Positions 1-11,773 of a DNA stretch of 64,000 bases are shown here, piece after piece. The DNA is from Gnetum montanum (lineage: Eukaryota; Streptophyta; Gnetopsida; Gnetales; Gnetaceae). Position 1 is the stretch's first letter; the number at the start of each line of letters is the position of its first letter. Location of the stretch: positions 94,919-158,918 of the forward strand of contig MNCI01006820.1 in assembly GCA_015680685.1 (NCBI GenBank), read 5' to 3'. The translations under genes were made by a program, and so were the position numbers. The notes beneath the pieces were generated by a model that was not told the DNA's origin, searched no databases, and saw nothing but the letters and a program-made list of their open reading frames with translations.

Positions 1-642
1 GATGGTGTCTAAGACTTGGTCGAAAAATGGCAATGGAAAGTGATCTTTGAATGTTGCCATATTTAGTAGCCTGAAATCTATGCACACCCTCAATTTACCT
101 CCCTTTTTAGGCACAATAACTAAGGGGCTAATCCATTCGCTATCAACAATGGGGTATATGAACCCAACCTTGAGAAGTTGTTTGATTTGTTCCTTAACTA
201 CTTGCTTCAACTTAGGGTTCAATCACCTTTACGGTTGTCTTCGAGGCTTCATAGAGGGGTCAATGTAAATTCTATGTTGGCATATCCTAGGATCTATTCT
301 AGTTAATTCGGGATATGACCAAGCGAAGGCTTCTAACCATTTATTTATTACCTTCAGCAGTTCTTCTTTCTGTTAAGGAGCAAGCTTAGCATTGATAATT
401 ACCAGTTTACCATTTTTAAGGAATGTGTATTCCATACCGGTGGGTAATGGTTTTAGCTCAAGGGGCTCCTGCTTAAATTTCTCAGGGATTTCCAACTTTC
501 TCCAGTTAATATTTTCAAGGTTAAAACTTGAAAGTTGGCAATATAATTTCTCTAATGCATCTATGTTATTGATGTAAGCACAAGTAAAATCCTTAGTTGG
601 TTCCATGCATATGAGTGATTTGCTTTCTTGATCAGCTATCAA
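1..642 (-). pseudogene. Start of reverse transcriptase region, element A (truncated by window)
   Basis: The minus strand from 642 encodes the protease-RT spacer, which matches the corresponding spacers in B (about 24770-25020) and G (about 47690-47480). The first RT blocks follow, corresponding to the FPLPF.DQVLDT region seen in G. The catalytic YxDD block lies beyond the window start. Stops interrupt the frame. Confidence 0.7.
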
Positions 643-1860
643 CCAGTGGGTGTCTTCCTATCGTGTGGCTGTTGCATATAGACATCTTTGTATGTTAATC
701 ACTTGTGCACACTGATTACATGCAGGCAATGCTAAACTTTGTACAAACCATAACCTCTGCATGCAATTACACCCAATGTCACTATATGCGATGCATGGAA
801 CTTTCTTCTTGTCGATCTTTCTGAATGTATTTTTCTTTGATATTTCTAGGGAAAGATCACAGATTCCTAGGCGTGCATTAATGGTGCTTAGCCATGCTCT
901 TCCCATTATAATTGGGAAGTTCCCCTTACCATTTTTACCTGAATCACTAGGAAGTTAGCTGGGTATGACCACCCACAAATGGTGGTAACAATGTCTTCCA
1001 CTAGTCCCAATAGGACAATGATGGACTGGTTAGCCAACTCTAGACAGATGTTGCTCTTTTTCAATGGAGGCAAGTTCCAGGCCTTGTACATTTCTTGAGA
1101 AATCAAGTTGACACCAGAACTTGAATCCAAAAGAGCCTTGCATGACACATTTACAGTGATTTGTAAGTATATCGGAGAACTCCCAGAATTAGAGAATTTC
1201 CTGGGAAGGTCGCCAGCTTTGATCCAATCAGTGATAACATGTGTTAGCATGACTGTATGCGTTGAGTGCGGTGATTAGGTTGAAGGGGGCTCCAAATTTT
1301 TGATTGATATTGAGATGTCTAAGGAATTAGCTGCTTGTGATTGCAAGGGCTTGGTTGGATTGTTGGTTCTAAAAAAAGGTCTTTTCTTCATGTGGTTGTT
1401 GGAACCAATAGTAGGTTGAGAGTTAATAGCCCTTGTGGCATTATGTTGTTGCGGCTAGGTAGGGATTTTACCCTGCATAGCTGGAGTAGGTGGTAGTGGA
1501 GCTATTGGTGGAAGAGATGCAGCTGGATGAGAAGGATGATATGCTTGTAGAATATCACTCCTAGAAGAGGGAGTCCCATAATACTCATGGGCTTGGTAGT
1601 GAGGTTGAGGAGTGATGTGACTAGTAGAGTCACGTGGGGAGATTGGCTGCTGCATGTAATATCCATACGGATTAGGTTATCGGTAAGGATACTGTTGCCT
1701 TGGTGGTGGCATTCCCCATGATTGTGAGTATTTCCACTATTAATATTGCTCAATTGATTGTGGTGGAGTTCCATTGGGATAATATGTTAAGGGTTGGTGG
1801 AACTGCCTTGGGTTACCTTGAGGATAAGGTAACCTTCGGGGTGTTTGCTTTTTTGTTTAA
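641..1860 (-). pseudogene. Proline/Gln-rich linker and aspartic protease of element A (broken)
   Basis: Downstream of gag on the minus strand is a Pro/His-rich linker (1455-1655). The retropepsin-like domain follows at 1250-906 and continues, shifted, at 906-658. The active-site segment reads ALLDSSS, whereas B has ALLDSGS, so the usual Gly of D-S/T-G is replaced by Ser. The flap and C-terminal block are recognisable up to MGRAWLST. The protease would cut the Gag-Pol polyprotein. The frame is broken and the active site altered, so activity is very unlikely. Confidence 0.75.
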
Positions 1861-3832
1861 TCATGGGTTGAGTGCATACACCCCAGACTCCTACAAATGT
1901 GAGATTACAGGGCAACATCCCTTAGGATGGTCATATTAACATATCTCACATCCACTATCATTGTTTGTTTCCGAATCCACAACCTCTTCAATGATGACAA
2001 CTTTGCCTTTACCCTTGCTACGTGCATGTTCAACCTCTTTCTTTTTTCTTCTCTCACTACCTTGCTCTCTAGACTCCTCTACTATTTCAAGAAAAATTTG
2101 AAATCTATTGTCTAGGGAATCTCACATTTAGTCTACCTTTGCCAAAACTTCTAATGTCATCTTTTGAATAGGAAAAGTTTTTCTATTCACCATCTCTTCT
2201 AGTGATGACTCTTCTTCATCCTCATAGAATCTTACTCCCCTCTTTTGAAGGGAAGGATCTTGATTATACTCTTCCACACTTTCTCTCTTCCATAACTCCC
2301 CTTCTTCCTTAGCAACTTGCTCCAATATTCTTTGAATTTGATGGGACCTAAGCTCGGATAGTCTCCCTTGGGCATAAGTCCCAAGGGTTCTTCTCATTTC
2401 ATGCCTAAGCCCATCCACGAGATGGCATAGTTGATCCCTTTGTGAATAACCATGGCTAGGACAACAATGTAACAATGTATAGTATTGGCCCAAGGTAGCA
2501 TCCAACGGTTCATGTCCTCCTTGTTTCTAGCCTTGGATTTGCTTTCACAAGTTAGACACTCGGGAGTACGTTTGGTACTTGTCATTAAATAGTTCTAACA
2601 TAGTACTCCACCTATGAATGGATTTCGATTCTAAAGACCAGTACCAACTTTCCTCTTCTTTAACTAATTTTTGTGGGAAAAACTTAAGTTTTTTCCATTC
2701 GTTCTCTATGTTTTGTAAGGAACACGCATCATGGAATGCTTGTAAATGATTCTAGGATTAGCATTGTATCCCCTTCAAATCGTGGGATATTGTTCATATC
2801 TAATCTCTTGATCCTACTATCTTTTTGGTGCCTTGTTGGAATTCCAACAGCCTCAGTTATGTCTAACATACTTTGAGTAGCAGGTAGGGGTTCATCGTGA
2901 TCATCTCATCCATGGTATCTATGATGCCTACGTTGTTCCCTACTCTTCCTTCTTCTATGTTGTGACTCTCTAGAGTGCCCTTGTCCCCTTTCTTGGCTAT
3001 TTCATCTATGAATTTCATTTTGCCTACCTTTATCCCCATGATCTTTTTCTTTATGAACACGTCTGAATATTGAAGGAAAGGGTGAAGGAGATGATGAAGG
3101 TGAAGAAGAAAAATAACCGTCACTATGACAGTGTCTACTACCTTCTCTTCTACGTTCTCGGTCTTGATCGTGATTATGATCAGAATGTCCACCTTTATCA
3201 TGAATTTGTGTCCCTTTTTCAGATCCTTTATGCCCATGGGTATCAAAACATGGGTTATGAATAGTGGAATGAAGGTTTTAATACACAACCCCTTGGCCAA
3301 AGTCAAGGGGAGAAACATCATTGTGTGGGTGACGGCCTGAGGTAGGTTCACCACCCTCATTTTCTCTTAAGACATGTGGGGCATCCTGGGACCACTTACC
3401 CTTCAAAGACTTATGATGTCTCTCTTATTGTAAGTCCCTTTGACATTATGCCTCTATGGGATAGTATTCTCTCAAGTCTTGGTCTTGCACAATGTATTCT
3501 GCATGTAAGTGCGGCATGTCAATCCATGTGAGAGCACGAAGAAGCATGCTTGAGACTAAACATGTGGGAGGTAACCCTATGTTACCTTCTAAGTCTTGCC
3601 AATGCAGTTGTTTGTCTTGATGGAGGATAAAGGTGAAGTTTGGTATATACTCATCGGGATGAATATATACCACTTGAACTTGTTGAGGGACTGGCAGATC
3701 AACGTCATGTGTATTACACCATTGACTGTTTCCTGTTTCAGACCTAGGTGGTGAGGCGCTTCCGTACGAAGAAGAAGACATACTTGTCTGTTTAGTGTGC
3801 AATGTATTCTTGTTTATTATTTTCTCAACCAA
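1860..3832 (-). pseudogene. gag of element A (broken)
   Basis: Minus-strand gag remnant. Its N-terminal part (3832-3446) contains the VVYIHPDEYIPNF block, which matches the B gag. The capsid-like region near 2128-2585 includes GTYAQGRLSELRSHQ and a charged helix. A nucleocapsid knuckle of the form C-X2-C-X3-H-X4-C ends near 1900. Frames change between 3446, 2863 and 2505, and the knuckle itself carries a TAA codon at 1936-1938 where element B has CAG. Gag would package the element RNA into cytoplasmic particles. This copy cannot make an intact protein. Confidence 0.75.
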
Positions 3833-3898
3833 CCCTAAGGGTTTGTTCCAATTATGTGAATGATTTCCTATGTTCTAGTTAGCGCACAAACAACTAAG

Positions 3899-3916
3899 TC
3901 CCCGAAAATGATGCCA
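3899..3916 (-). other. Primer binding site of element A (degenerate)
   Basis: One base inside the LTR end, the minus strand reads TGGCATCATTTTCGGGGA. It aligns with the TGGCGCCGTTGCCGGGGA type of site that pairs with tRNA-Asp, with several substitutions, most of them transitions. Element B has a better-preserved site at the same place. Confidence 0.6.
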
Positions 3917-3917
3917 A

Positions 3918-4903
3918 TGATGAGCGGTGAGGTACCCCTACGCTCAACCATACGAATACAAGCATTTCACACACGATATGGTCGAATTCCAAGGACTAAG
4001 TGCTTATGTGCCCTTGTGAAACAAGGATGGATTGGTTGATCATTATCTTCCCAATCTTACCTGTATGTCACAATTGTATGGTTAAGTAAGCTTGAGGCAT
4101 ATGATTTTTATAGCTTTCATGTTTTTATGTCTTGCACTAGTAGGGAAGGAGAGAGGTAACTTAGTGACTAATTTAACTTAACTACTCATTAACTAAGTTT
4201 TAACTAATCCTAACACGAGCATCTATTCCCACTTTATGTACACGTCCTGAACTAGTGCAACACTGCTAGAATTACCAAACGCTAATCGTTACTAGGTTAC
4301 CAAGTGTTACACGCATGCTCGAAGTGTTCGTTCTTGTGTAATTTAACGATTTGCTTAATTGATCAAAATGAATTGCTGTGCTAATAACAGAAATGTAAAG
4401 TGCATAAAATAAAAAAAATAAAAAAAATGCATAAGAAAATAAAATAAAAGAAATGCTTAAGAAAACAAATCTCAAGTGCAATGCGGATGAATTAAAAAGC
4501 TCATCTTTATTGCTGTACACAAGGTGTGCTCAGGTACACAATGCTCAAATAAAGATTCATCCACACTTAGACCTCCTGCTATGGGCACTTGGAAAATACT
4601 CTAACTTTCAAACAGACTACAAGAGTTTCACTACTTAACTGCTAAAAGACTTCTTTCTCAATTGTGCACCTGGACACTGTATTTATAGGCTTGGGAGCAA
4701 CTACTCTAATAATTGGAGCAACCTCTCTAATAATTAGAATAAACAACTAGAGTAAATGCTCTAATAATTAGAATAAACCGCTAGAGTAACTACTCTAATA
4801 ATTAGAATAAACCACTAGAGTAACTGCTCTAATAATTAGAATAAACTACTAAAGTAACTACTCTAGTAATTAGAATAAACTGCTAGAGTAACTGCTCTCA
4901 TCA
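3918..4903 (-). repeat. 5' LTR of element A
   Basis: Minus-strand LTR of about 986 bp starting TGATGAG and ending CTCATCA. Its U5 end, at 3918-3960, carries the block with GGTACCCCTA and CAACCATACGAAT that is also found in B, F, G and H. A TATA box (TATAAATA on minus) is at 4680-4687. The right edge is placed at the CATCA ending at 4903. Only one LTR is in the window, so the edges rest on comparison with element B. Confidence 0.8.
4700..4902 (-). repeat. 34-bp tandem repeats in U3 of element A
   Basis: About six imperfect copies of a 34-bp unit built from CTCTAATAATTAGAATAAAC and CNCTAGAGTAACTG lie immediately upstream (minus strand) of the LTR TATA box. Copies differ by a few substitutions. 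Position and reiteration are typical of an LTR enhancer block; that function is inferred. Confidence 0.85.
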
Positions 4904-5769
4904 GGTTGATTCTCCAACTTTTAAAGCTACATCACTAATTTTATTTATTTAGTTGTCTATTATCTTCACTCAAACTTTTAACTATACTATTATACTAGTT
5001 TCACACTTAATTTCATTGAATCCAACAACCTAGCCAGTAGTGATTTTGTGGATAACAATGTAACAATATTCCTTAACACCTACTTTAGTTTTTCATTGTT
5101 GACCGTTCTTGCCTATTAAGTACTATCATTGTACCAATATCTTGAGCTCCATTAATAATTACATGTCAATTTGTTACGCTCAAAAACTAATGTTGGCATA
5201 TACTTTTGATCATTTCTTCTACAATGTCTTGTATTTGCTTTATTCTTCAATATTTTTTTTCTTCTTAAATTGTTCATCACATTCTTCTCAATGGTTGATT
5301 CACCCATTCTTAAAGTTGCATTACCAATGGTTCATATATTTGTTTGTCTCTTATATTTACTGAAATTTACAAATGTCGTATTTGATTCATTTGACACTTA
5401 AATTTCATTGAATCCAACAATGTAGCTAATAATGGTAGTTAGAATAATAATGTAACAATCTCCTTAAACACTTGCTTTGCTTTTTAGTTGATGATTGCTT
5501 GCCTATTAGTTAGTTGTTGCACTAGCAGCATGACCTTTCTTTAATATAGTTGCATCTCAATTTTTCCCTTTCAAAAATTAATGTTGAATCATCCTTTTAA
5601 TTATTGCTACTACACTGCCTCACATGTGCTTCAAATGTCAATTTTTTCACTCTTCTAAAATAGTTCATAAATTCTTGAACTTGCATTACCAATATTACAT
5701 TTCTTATAGTACTGTATTAATCCTAGCATGTTCTTGGGCTCATCATCCTTTTCTCATATTACTTACCCA
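4904..5769. repeat. Diverged ~390-bp tandem repeats (left part)
   Basis: No gene is recognised. The AT-rich DNA contains two diverged copies of a unit of about 390 bp. The anchor TTCATTGAATCCAACAA occurs at 5012-5028 and 5404-5420, a spacing of 392, and is followed in both by related text (TGTAACAAT, TTGCCTATTA, ATGTTG). Related anchors reappear at 15617 and 17743, on the other side of element D, showing that D interrupted this repeat field. Confidence 0.6.
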
Positions 5770-5774
5770 TGTAG

Positions 5775-5889
5775 TGATGAGGAGCTCACATGGATTCAAC
5801 AATCCAAGTTCTCTTAATGTCACAAAAACAAAAACTTTGAACAAGAAAAGAAAATGAAAGATTTATTCTTACTCAAATGAAGAGATTTA
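5775..5889 (-). repeat. 3' LTR of element D, terminal piece
   Basis: Matches the end of the 5' LTR at 14547-14660, including TGATGAGGAGCTC and AATCCAAG. The LINE follows directly at 5890. The D target-site duplicate TGTAG lies just outside at 5770-5774. Confidence 0.85.
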
Positions 5890-5914
5890 GGAAGGAGGTG
5901 GGGAGGTGGAAGTA

Positions 5915-7210
5915 ATGGAAGGAGGTGTAGCAATGGCAGGTAGTGTAGATGAGTGTGTGGCTGGGGAATGTGAAGGGTGTCTAGGCGAGGATGATGGAGG
6001 CGATGTAGGGGGAGGTGGTTCTAGCTTTGTGAGAGATAGTTTTAGCAACAACAAGTTGGGTGGGTTTGGTTCCAAGGATGGTAAAGGAAATGTAGATGGT
6101 ATTTTGGGAGGGGTTGTCGGGGTTTGCTCCTCTAAGGTTTCAGTGGCTGCAACCAATGCAGACTTAGTTAGATGGTGACTTGGTGACAGAGGTATTAAGG
6201 CTTGCATCCAATGGTAGGGGATCATGCATTTGCAACTTAGCCTCATTGGCAAGTTTTCTTTTATGGGTGCATGACCCAATCTTGATCTTATCCAAAAATG
6301 GGCCATCTCAAGTTAGGATTTAGAGGATGTTGAAGTTAGGAGTATGATAGAAGAATTATTGCTTTTTATCTTTTGCTTAGCCAATGATCGAGATAAGGTT
6401 CTTATCATGGGCCCTTGGTTTTATAGGGCTCAGGGTCTTGCACTCACACCATGGGGTTAGGGTGCTCATCATGATGTTGAATTTTTCCCCTAAGCTTCTT
6501 TTTGGATCTAGGTGTCTGACATCCCCTAGGAGCTATGGACCCTAGATTTCTTGAAAACCCTTGCTAGGCTTTTCAAAGACTTAATTACTTGTGATTATTT
6601 TATTAAGTGAACAAAGTTGTCCTATCTCTCTTGATGGGGGAAGAAATACTCCATGTTGAGTATGAAAATCTTCCTCAAGATAAGCCTTTTGCATGGAACA
6701 TGATCATAGAGGCTCACTGCATGATTTGTGGAAAAAGCAACCACAAAATGGTGGCCTGTTGGGTTCTAGCTAAGGTTCAAACTTGAAAGAATGGGGAGGG
6801 TTGGACAGTTGTGGGGCATTGTGGGTAGCTAATCTACACTAGGCTATTGACTCCTATGCCTATGGCACCTTTCCAGTATAGGGTGCTTATGCCCACTTCT
6901 GCTTTAAAGGTTCCTATTTCTAATTAGGTGCCAGCCAAATCACCTTCACCTTCTTCCCTTGAGTCATTTGTTAGGATTGAGGGAGATTTCCCCCCTTTGG
7001 GAGACTACGTTGGAGTTGTTAGGAGGTCAAAAAGCCCTGAGAAGACAAATATTCTAAATGCGATGTTGATGTCATAGGATGGTTTTTGGTTTTTCTTGAG
7101 CTAGAAAAGGTAGGGTGATTGTTTTCACAGGTAGCCTATAGCAAAAAGAATTTAATGGATATTAACATGGAAGTATAGTTGACCTTGAAAAAGGTCTATA
7201 AAAGGTGATT
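5915..7210 (+). pseudogene. LINE ORF1 (RNA-binding protein, broken)
   Basis: It begins with a Gly/Val/Asp-rich segment from the ATG at 5915. Near 6360-6480 it matches the DUF4283-like core of plant L1 ORF1 (ANDRDKV, MGPWFYRAQGLALTPW). A CCHC knuckle follows near 6718-6760: C-M-I-C-G-K-S-N-H-K-M-V-A-C, the full C-X2-C-X4-H-X4-C pattern. ORF1 of this family binds the LINE RNA (family knowledge). Stops at 6176 and many later TAGs break the frame. Confidence 0.75.
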
Positions 7211-7223
7211 GGCTGGTAAGCCA

Positions 7224-10200
7224 TGAAGATCTTCTGTTGGAATTGCAGGGGGCATGGTACCCTCTATAAAAGAACTACCCTGAGGAACATTGTGAGAAGG
7301 GAGAAATGTGATATTGTCTGTTTACAAGAAACCAAACTATAGCCCCCAAAGGCCCACCATCTTCACTAGGTTGGGTGGTGGATGCAGCTAGTTCCTAGTA
7401 GAGAAAAAAAAGGGGGCCTGGCAATTTTGGAAAGGTTGCCTTTTAGTCTAGTAGACTCTTCTACATGGAGTATCATGGTGTTACTCATGGAAGGGGCCTT
7501 TTAGCTTAAGAACTTCTACGATGCCTAGATTTGGGAGGTTCAGCTAGAAGAATTGCGTAGGATTGCTCAGCTAGTTAATAGGAGATAGTGGATTGTGGTT
7601 GGGGACTTCAACCAGCATTTATATGCTTGGAATAAGTCCAAGAATGATCTCTCAAAACCATCGGGTAGTCTGCAATTTCTATAGACACATGACCTAGTTG
7701 ACATGGAGATTGCAGACTGCAAGTTTACTTAGAGTAACCATCATAGAGGGTAGGACCTAGTTCTGTCAAGAATCAACCGAGTTTGGATTAGCACCTATAT
7801 CTTGCTGGAGTCCAAGGTGCATGTGTTTGGTAAGAAGAGGCTAGCTTCTGACCATAGATTTATGTATTGTCAAGTGGGGAGGGGGCTTAGACAAATGACT
7901 TTTCCTTTCCATTTTGAATGTTCATGGTTGCTCAAACCATGGCTCAAAACTATGGTGGCAAATATTTGGGTTGATTACCCCCAATAGGGGGATCCTAGGA
8001 ACTTTCAGAAAAATGGATTGTCCTATCTCAAGCATGCCATCCGATCTATAAATACCACAAAAAAGTTCTTCTTTAGGGCCCATCTTACAACCCTCCTGGA
8101 ATGCCATTCCACTATCCAAACTCAATAGGAGTCAAGGGAGGTGTTGGATGAGTCAAAGCATAGGATGTTAAAATAATTACAAATACTCTCTGACAAAGAA
8201 GAGATGTACTAGAAATAGCACACATGTACTAAATGGCTAAAAGAAGGAGACAGAAATATGAAATTTTTCTTCACCACTACAAAGTCCAATGGCTAGGCTA
8301 AGAAGATTCAAATGGTGCAAGATGGTACTACCTTGGCTAACCTATACACCATTACATAATGGATGTAGTAGTATTGGGCTAATATCTAGGCAAAGATGAG
8401 TACCCTACCGCTATTTGTTCTAGTGAGACGTGTTTTTGAAGAGATGGAGAACAAGACTCTAATTGAACCATTTTATTAGATGAAGTTAGATGAGGTGATG
8501 GCTTTCATGAAGCTGGATTGGGCCAATGCATGGTAGGTCAAGTTTTTTCGAGCATTTGCTAATATCCTAAGGGCAAACATGGTAGATGCTTTTAACTTGA
8601 TGCTACAAAGGCAATAGATTTTCCATGAAATTAACTATAGGATTGTACTTATCACCAAGGTTGTCATTCCCTTAGATCCCTCTCAATTTTTCTCTATTGG
8701 GGTTTGCAACACCCTTATTAGAATCTTCATAAAGATGTTGGCTTGTCACCTTGCCCCACTAATGTCACACCTGGTACAAAATAATCAAGCTAGCTTTATT
8801 AATGGGAGATTTCTACATGATCAAGTTATTCTTCTTCATGAGATCATGAACTTGCTCTAGAATATTGGTTACCCCAGTATGTGTGTTAAATTGGACATTA
8901 AAGAAGTCTATGATACTATTAGTTGGGATGCGCTGGTAGATGTCATGTTGCATAAAGGTTTCAATCTCAAGTTTGTCAACCTCTTTATTCAAATACAAAG
9001 CTTCAAGGGCTTATTCATTTGACATTGGTGGAATGTTTTGGGGGGGTTTTCTTCCTTGAACGAGACCTACAATAAGGGGATCCTCTCTTTCCCCTACATC
9101 TTCATCATTACAATGGACACCTTGTAGGCTTATTGCTAGGCTAAAGATGTCTAAGGGTTGTGGATTGTACAGATTGACTATGTGATAGAACACTATGTGG
9201 ATGATACCTTTTTTCACGTGCTTCTATGCTACAAGCACATGCCATTAATAGGGTGCTTGGTTGAATGGCGTAGGAGGTTGGCCTAGAGATAAGCAAAGGG
9301 AAATTCACCTTGTACTTGACCAATACTTCTAGTTTAGTTAAGGGGAGGGTTTTGTAGGTGATGAAGATGCTTATAGGTACAAAGCAGGACTCTTACTTAG
9401 GCCTACCAATTTATGCATGGAATAGGAAAGGTACCTCATTGACTCTTATCCAAAGACTACAACAACATATTAAGCATTGGACATCATGTTTCCTAACTCG
9501 AAAAGAAAGAATTATCCTTGCAACATCCATACTTTTTGCAATGGTTAAGTTCACAGGGGTGATGGCCTCTTCCCCCATTGGGATCATCAACAAGGTGAAT
9601 CAACTTACCATGAACTTCATCTAGTCAGGGGGAAAAGGAGACGTTAGGATGCACATGATTAAGTGGAACATTATTACGATGTTGTGGGAGGCTAGTGGTT
9701 TGGGGACTTTGAGATTTCAAGACCTGATTACCTTGGGGTATCAATGACTTGCAAACCAAATTCTACAAGTGAGTGATGCTCCTGTGCAGTGGATTCAGAT
9801 CATGCAAAGAAAGTACCATTAGTGGGAAGTGGGGTAGCATGACTCTCCAATTTGAAGGACTCTTTTCATGCATGCTAGCATGATGCAACTCATCGGCATG
9901 ATGGGAAAGCCTTCCTAAGACATCATTAAAGGAAAATACCTATCAGTTGCAGGATGACATACTCTATGGAAGGGTAAGATCTTTTAAATGCTCAAAGTTT
10001 TTCTATAGCTGATTAATCATGATTCTTTATCCATGTATGTTGTCCTACATGCATGTGGCCTCAACATTTTTGATGTTTTTCCATTATGTTTGAGTGAGCT
10101 TGAAATGATTTTCCACTTTGTTTTTTAGTGTCACTCTGTGGCAAAAACTTGGTAGGCTCTAGCGTTACCCCCACCCATCCCTGCCACATGAATTTAAATA

Positions 10201-10560
10201 ACGACTCCCTCCTAATGGTGGTTCTATGGAGCCTTTGGAAGACCCGTAATAACCTGGTGTTTTGTTCTTTGGCCCCACCTCCTTCGGCTCAAGTCACATC
10301 TCAAGGTGTTAGACTATGACATGAGGTATTGGTGCCATGGAAGAAACTTCAACTTTTGAGCTAGTGTGCTTAGTGTTTCAAATGAATCAAGTGGTTTGGA
10401 CACTAGTGCAACATGTGAGATGGGCTAATATCCTTGTGTTGCTTCAGGGTGAACCAAATTTTGTGGATGGTGCTTTCTTCTACAACTAGAGTGTTGATGC
10501 CATAATGTTTCTATTGGTGTTTTGAGACCTAGGGGGACCCAAATTAGGGGAGTATTTCTT
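7224..10560 (+). pseudogene. LINE ORF2: endonuclease plus reverse transcriptase (broken)
   Basis: It starts MKIFCWNCRGHG at 7224, typical of plant L1 ORF2. The APE-type endonuclease shows CLQETK near 7320, VVGDFNQH near 7597 and SDHRF near 7848. The RT shows KLDIKEVYD at 8888 and the catalytic YVDD at 9194-9205, then GLPIYAWNRKG (9400) and the RIILATSILFAM segment typical of the post-RT region. A weak zinc-binding RT tail follows up to about 10300. The endonuclease nicks the target and the RT primes on it. Many in-frame TAG/TGA codons make it inactive. A YVDD box is a variation on the FADD usual in plant L1. Confidence 0.85.
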
Positions 10561-10735
10561 TTCTTTCCTTGTGTACTTAATTAGCTTGACCCCGGGGTGT
10601 TTTCCCCTACTTCTAGGGGGTGGTTTGATGGGGGTGATATAGAGCTTCACCACTTCTATGTCACTCTGGTTCTATTTTTCATTGTATATATCATGATTTT
10701 CTTAATATAATTTTCTCGACCTCTTTTCAAAAAAA

Positions 10736-11368
10736 GCAGAAATTTACTATAGAAAGGAAGCATAAATTCCAAAGGATAGATAAGATATTCAATCAAATTC
10801 TCACACACACTCAATCAAAGAAAACACACTCTCACATGGATGATGATTAAGGTACCTTGCCAAGATTCTATCTCTCTCAACTCACCTCTTTCTCCCTAGA
10901 CTCTCTTAACCAAAATAAAGGTCCAAGAGGTCTATTTATAACCTTCCACCCCTATCTCTTCATCTCCCCCTCTTTAAATTCAAAATTTAAATATTTAAAA
11001 CCTCATAGGAAATTGTCTTATGTTTGTCTAGGATGTCTTGGAGGAGAATGTGATGTCTCACTTGAAAGTGGCTGTTAATAGCTAGGACATCCTAAAATCA
11101 TGTGGGATGTCTAATAGCAATTGGGACATCTCACCTACAATTGGGATGTCTCACTTGCAATTGGGACGTCCCACCTACCAAGGCAAAATACAAAGTGCAC
11201 GTTTTGAGGTTTGGAACCTTCAAACATCTCCAAACAAGTCCCCATTAGCCCCTAGAACCTCCTAAACTCATCAAAATAGTCTCAAAACACTCCCAAACAT
11301 GCCAAAAATCCTAGAAATGATCGCATCATTGGAGAGATGTTACATTGGTTTGTTTGATGTCTCCATTA
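10736..11368 (-). repeat. 3' LTR of element D, larger piece
   Basis: Collinear with 14650-15294 of the 5' LTR, including the run of GGGACATC/GGGATGTC motifs. It is cut at 10736 by the LINE; the remaining about 115 bp are at 5775-5889. Confidence 0.85.
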
Positions 11369-11385
11369 GCACCCTCCTCCTTCAA
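11369..11385 (-). other. Polypurine tract of element D
   Basis: On the minus strand, GGAGGAGGGTGC directly precedes the 3' LTR start. Position and purine content fit the plus-strand DNA primer of an LTR element. Confidence 0.55.
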
Positions 11386-11773
11386 AAGACTCTTGATTCC
11401 CACACAAGAGACCTTTACACTTGGGATAGCTATTGCACCCTCACATAGGCCACAATTTACACATAAGCCCAAGTACAACATGCATGAAATGGTTAAATCT
11501 CACAACATTTTGTCTCTACCATCCAAAACTTATTTCACAAACACATATAAACACATAACACAATGTATGAATGACACTCATAACCACACACATACACAAT
11601 AGCACAATTTTATGCTTACATCACAAAGGGGAAATTCATGAAAGAAGAGTGCATCTAGTCTTTGCTCTCAAAGGCCTCACCATGCTTCCATCTTGAAAGC
11701 ATTAAATCCCATGTGTTTCTTCCATGACCTGCAACAAAAGAAGAGTAAGGACATTCAAAAGGATTAGGTCTTC

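Larger units (their letters stand above)
1..4903 (-). mobile_element. Element A: Athila/Tat-like Ty3/Gypsy LTR retrotransposon, 5' part
   Basis: On the minus strand it reads 5' LTR (4903 to 3918), primer site, gag, proline-rich linker, aspartic protease and the start of reverse transcriptase, then runs off the window at base 1. Order and motifs match elements B and G in the same window. The protease-to-RT spacer and the VEDI.T...GWSY..NFLVIQV protease block are of the type seen in plant Athila/Tat Gypsy elements (family knowledge). Coding frames are broken by many stops and shifts, so it is a dead copy. The 3' LTR and the TSD cannot be seen. Confidence 0.85.
5890..10735 (+). mobile_element. 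Plant L1-type LINE, apparently full length
   Basis: The plus-strand non-LTR retrotransposon carries ORF1 then ORF2 and ends in a short A run at 10728-10735. It sits in D's 3' LTR. Imperfect 11-bp direct repeats flank it (GAAGAGATTTA at 5879-5889, GCAGAAATTTA at 10736-10746), and D's other LTR shows the uninterrupted site near 14650. Both ORFs are full of stop codons, mostly TAG, so it is an old dead copy. Confidence 0.85.

Noticed and set aside
5887-6306. 139-codon Pro-rich open frame on the minus strand
   Set aside because: It is the antisense of the Gly-rich start of the LINE ORF1; the Pro/Ser richness mirrors GGN codons.
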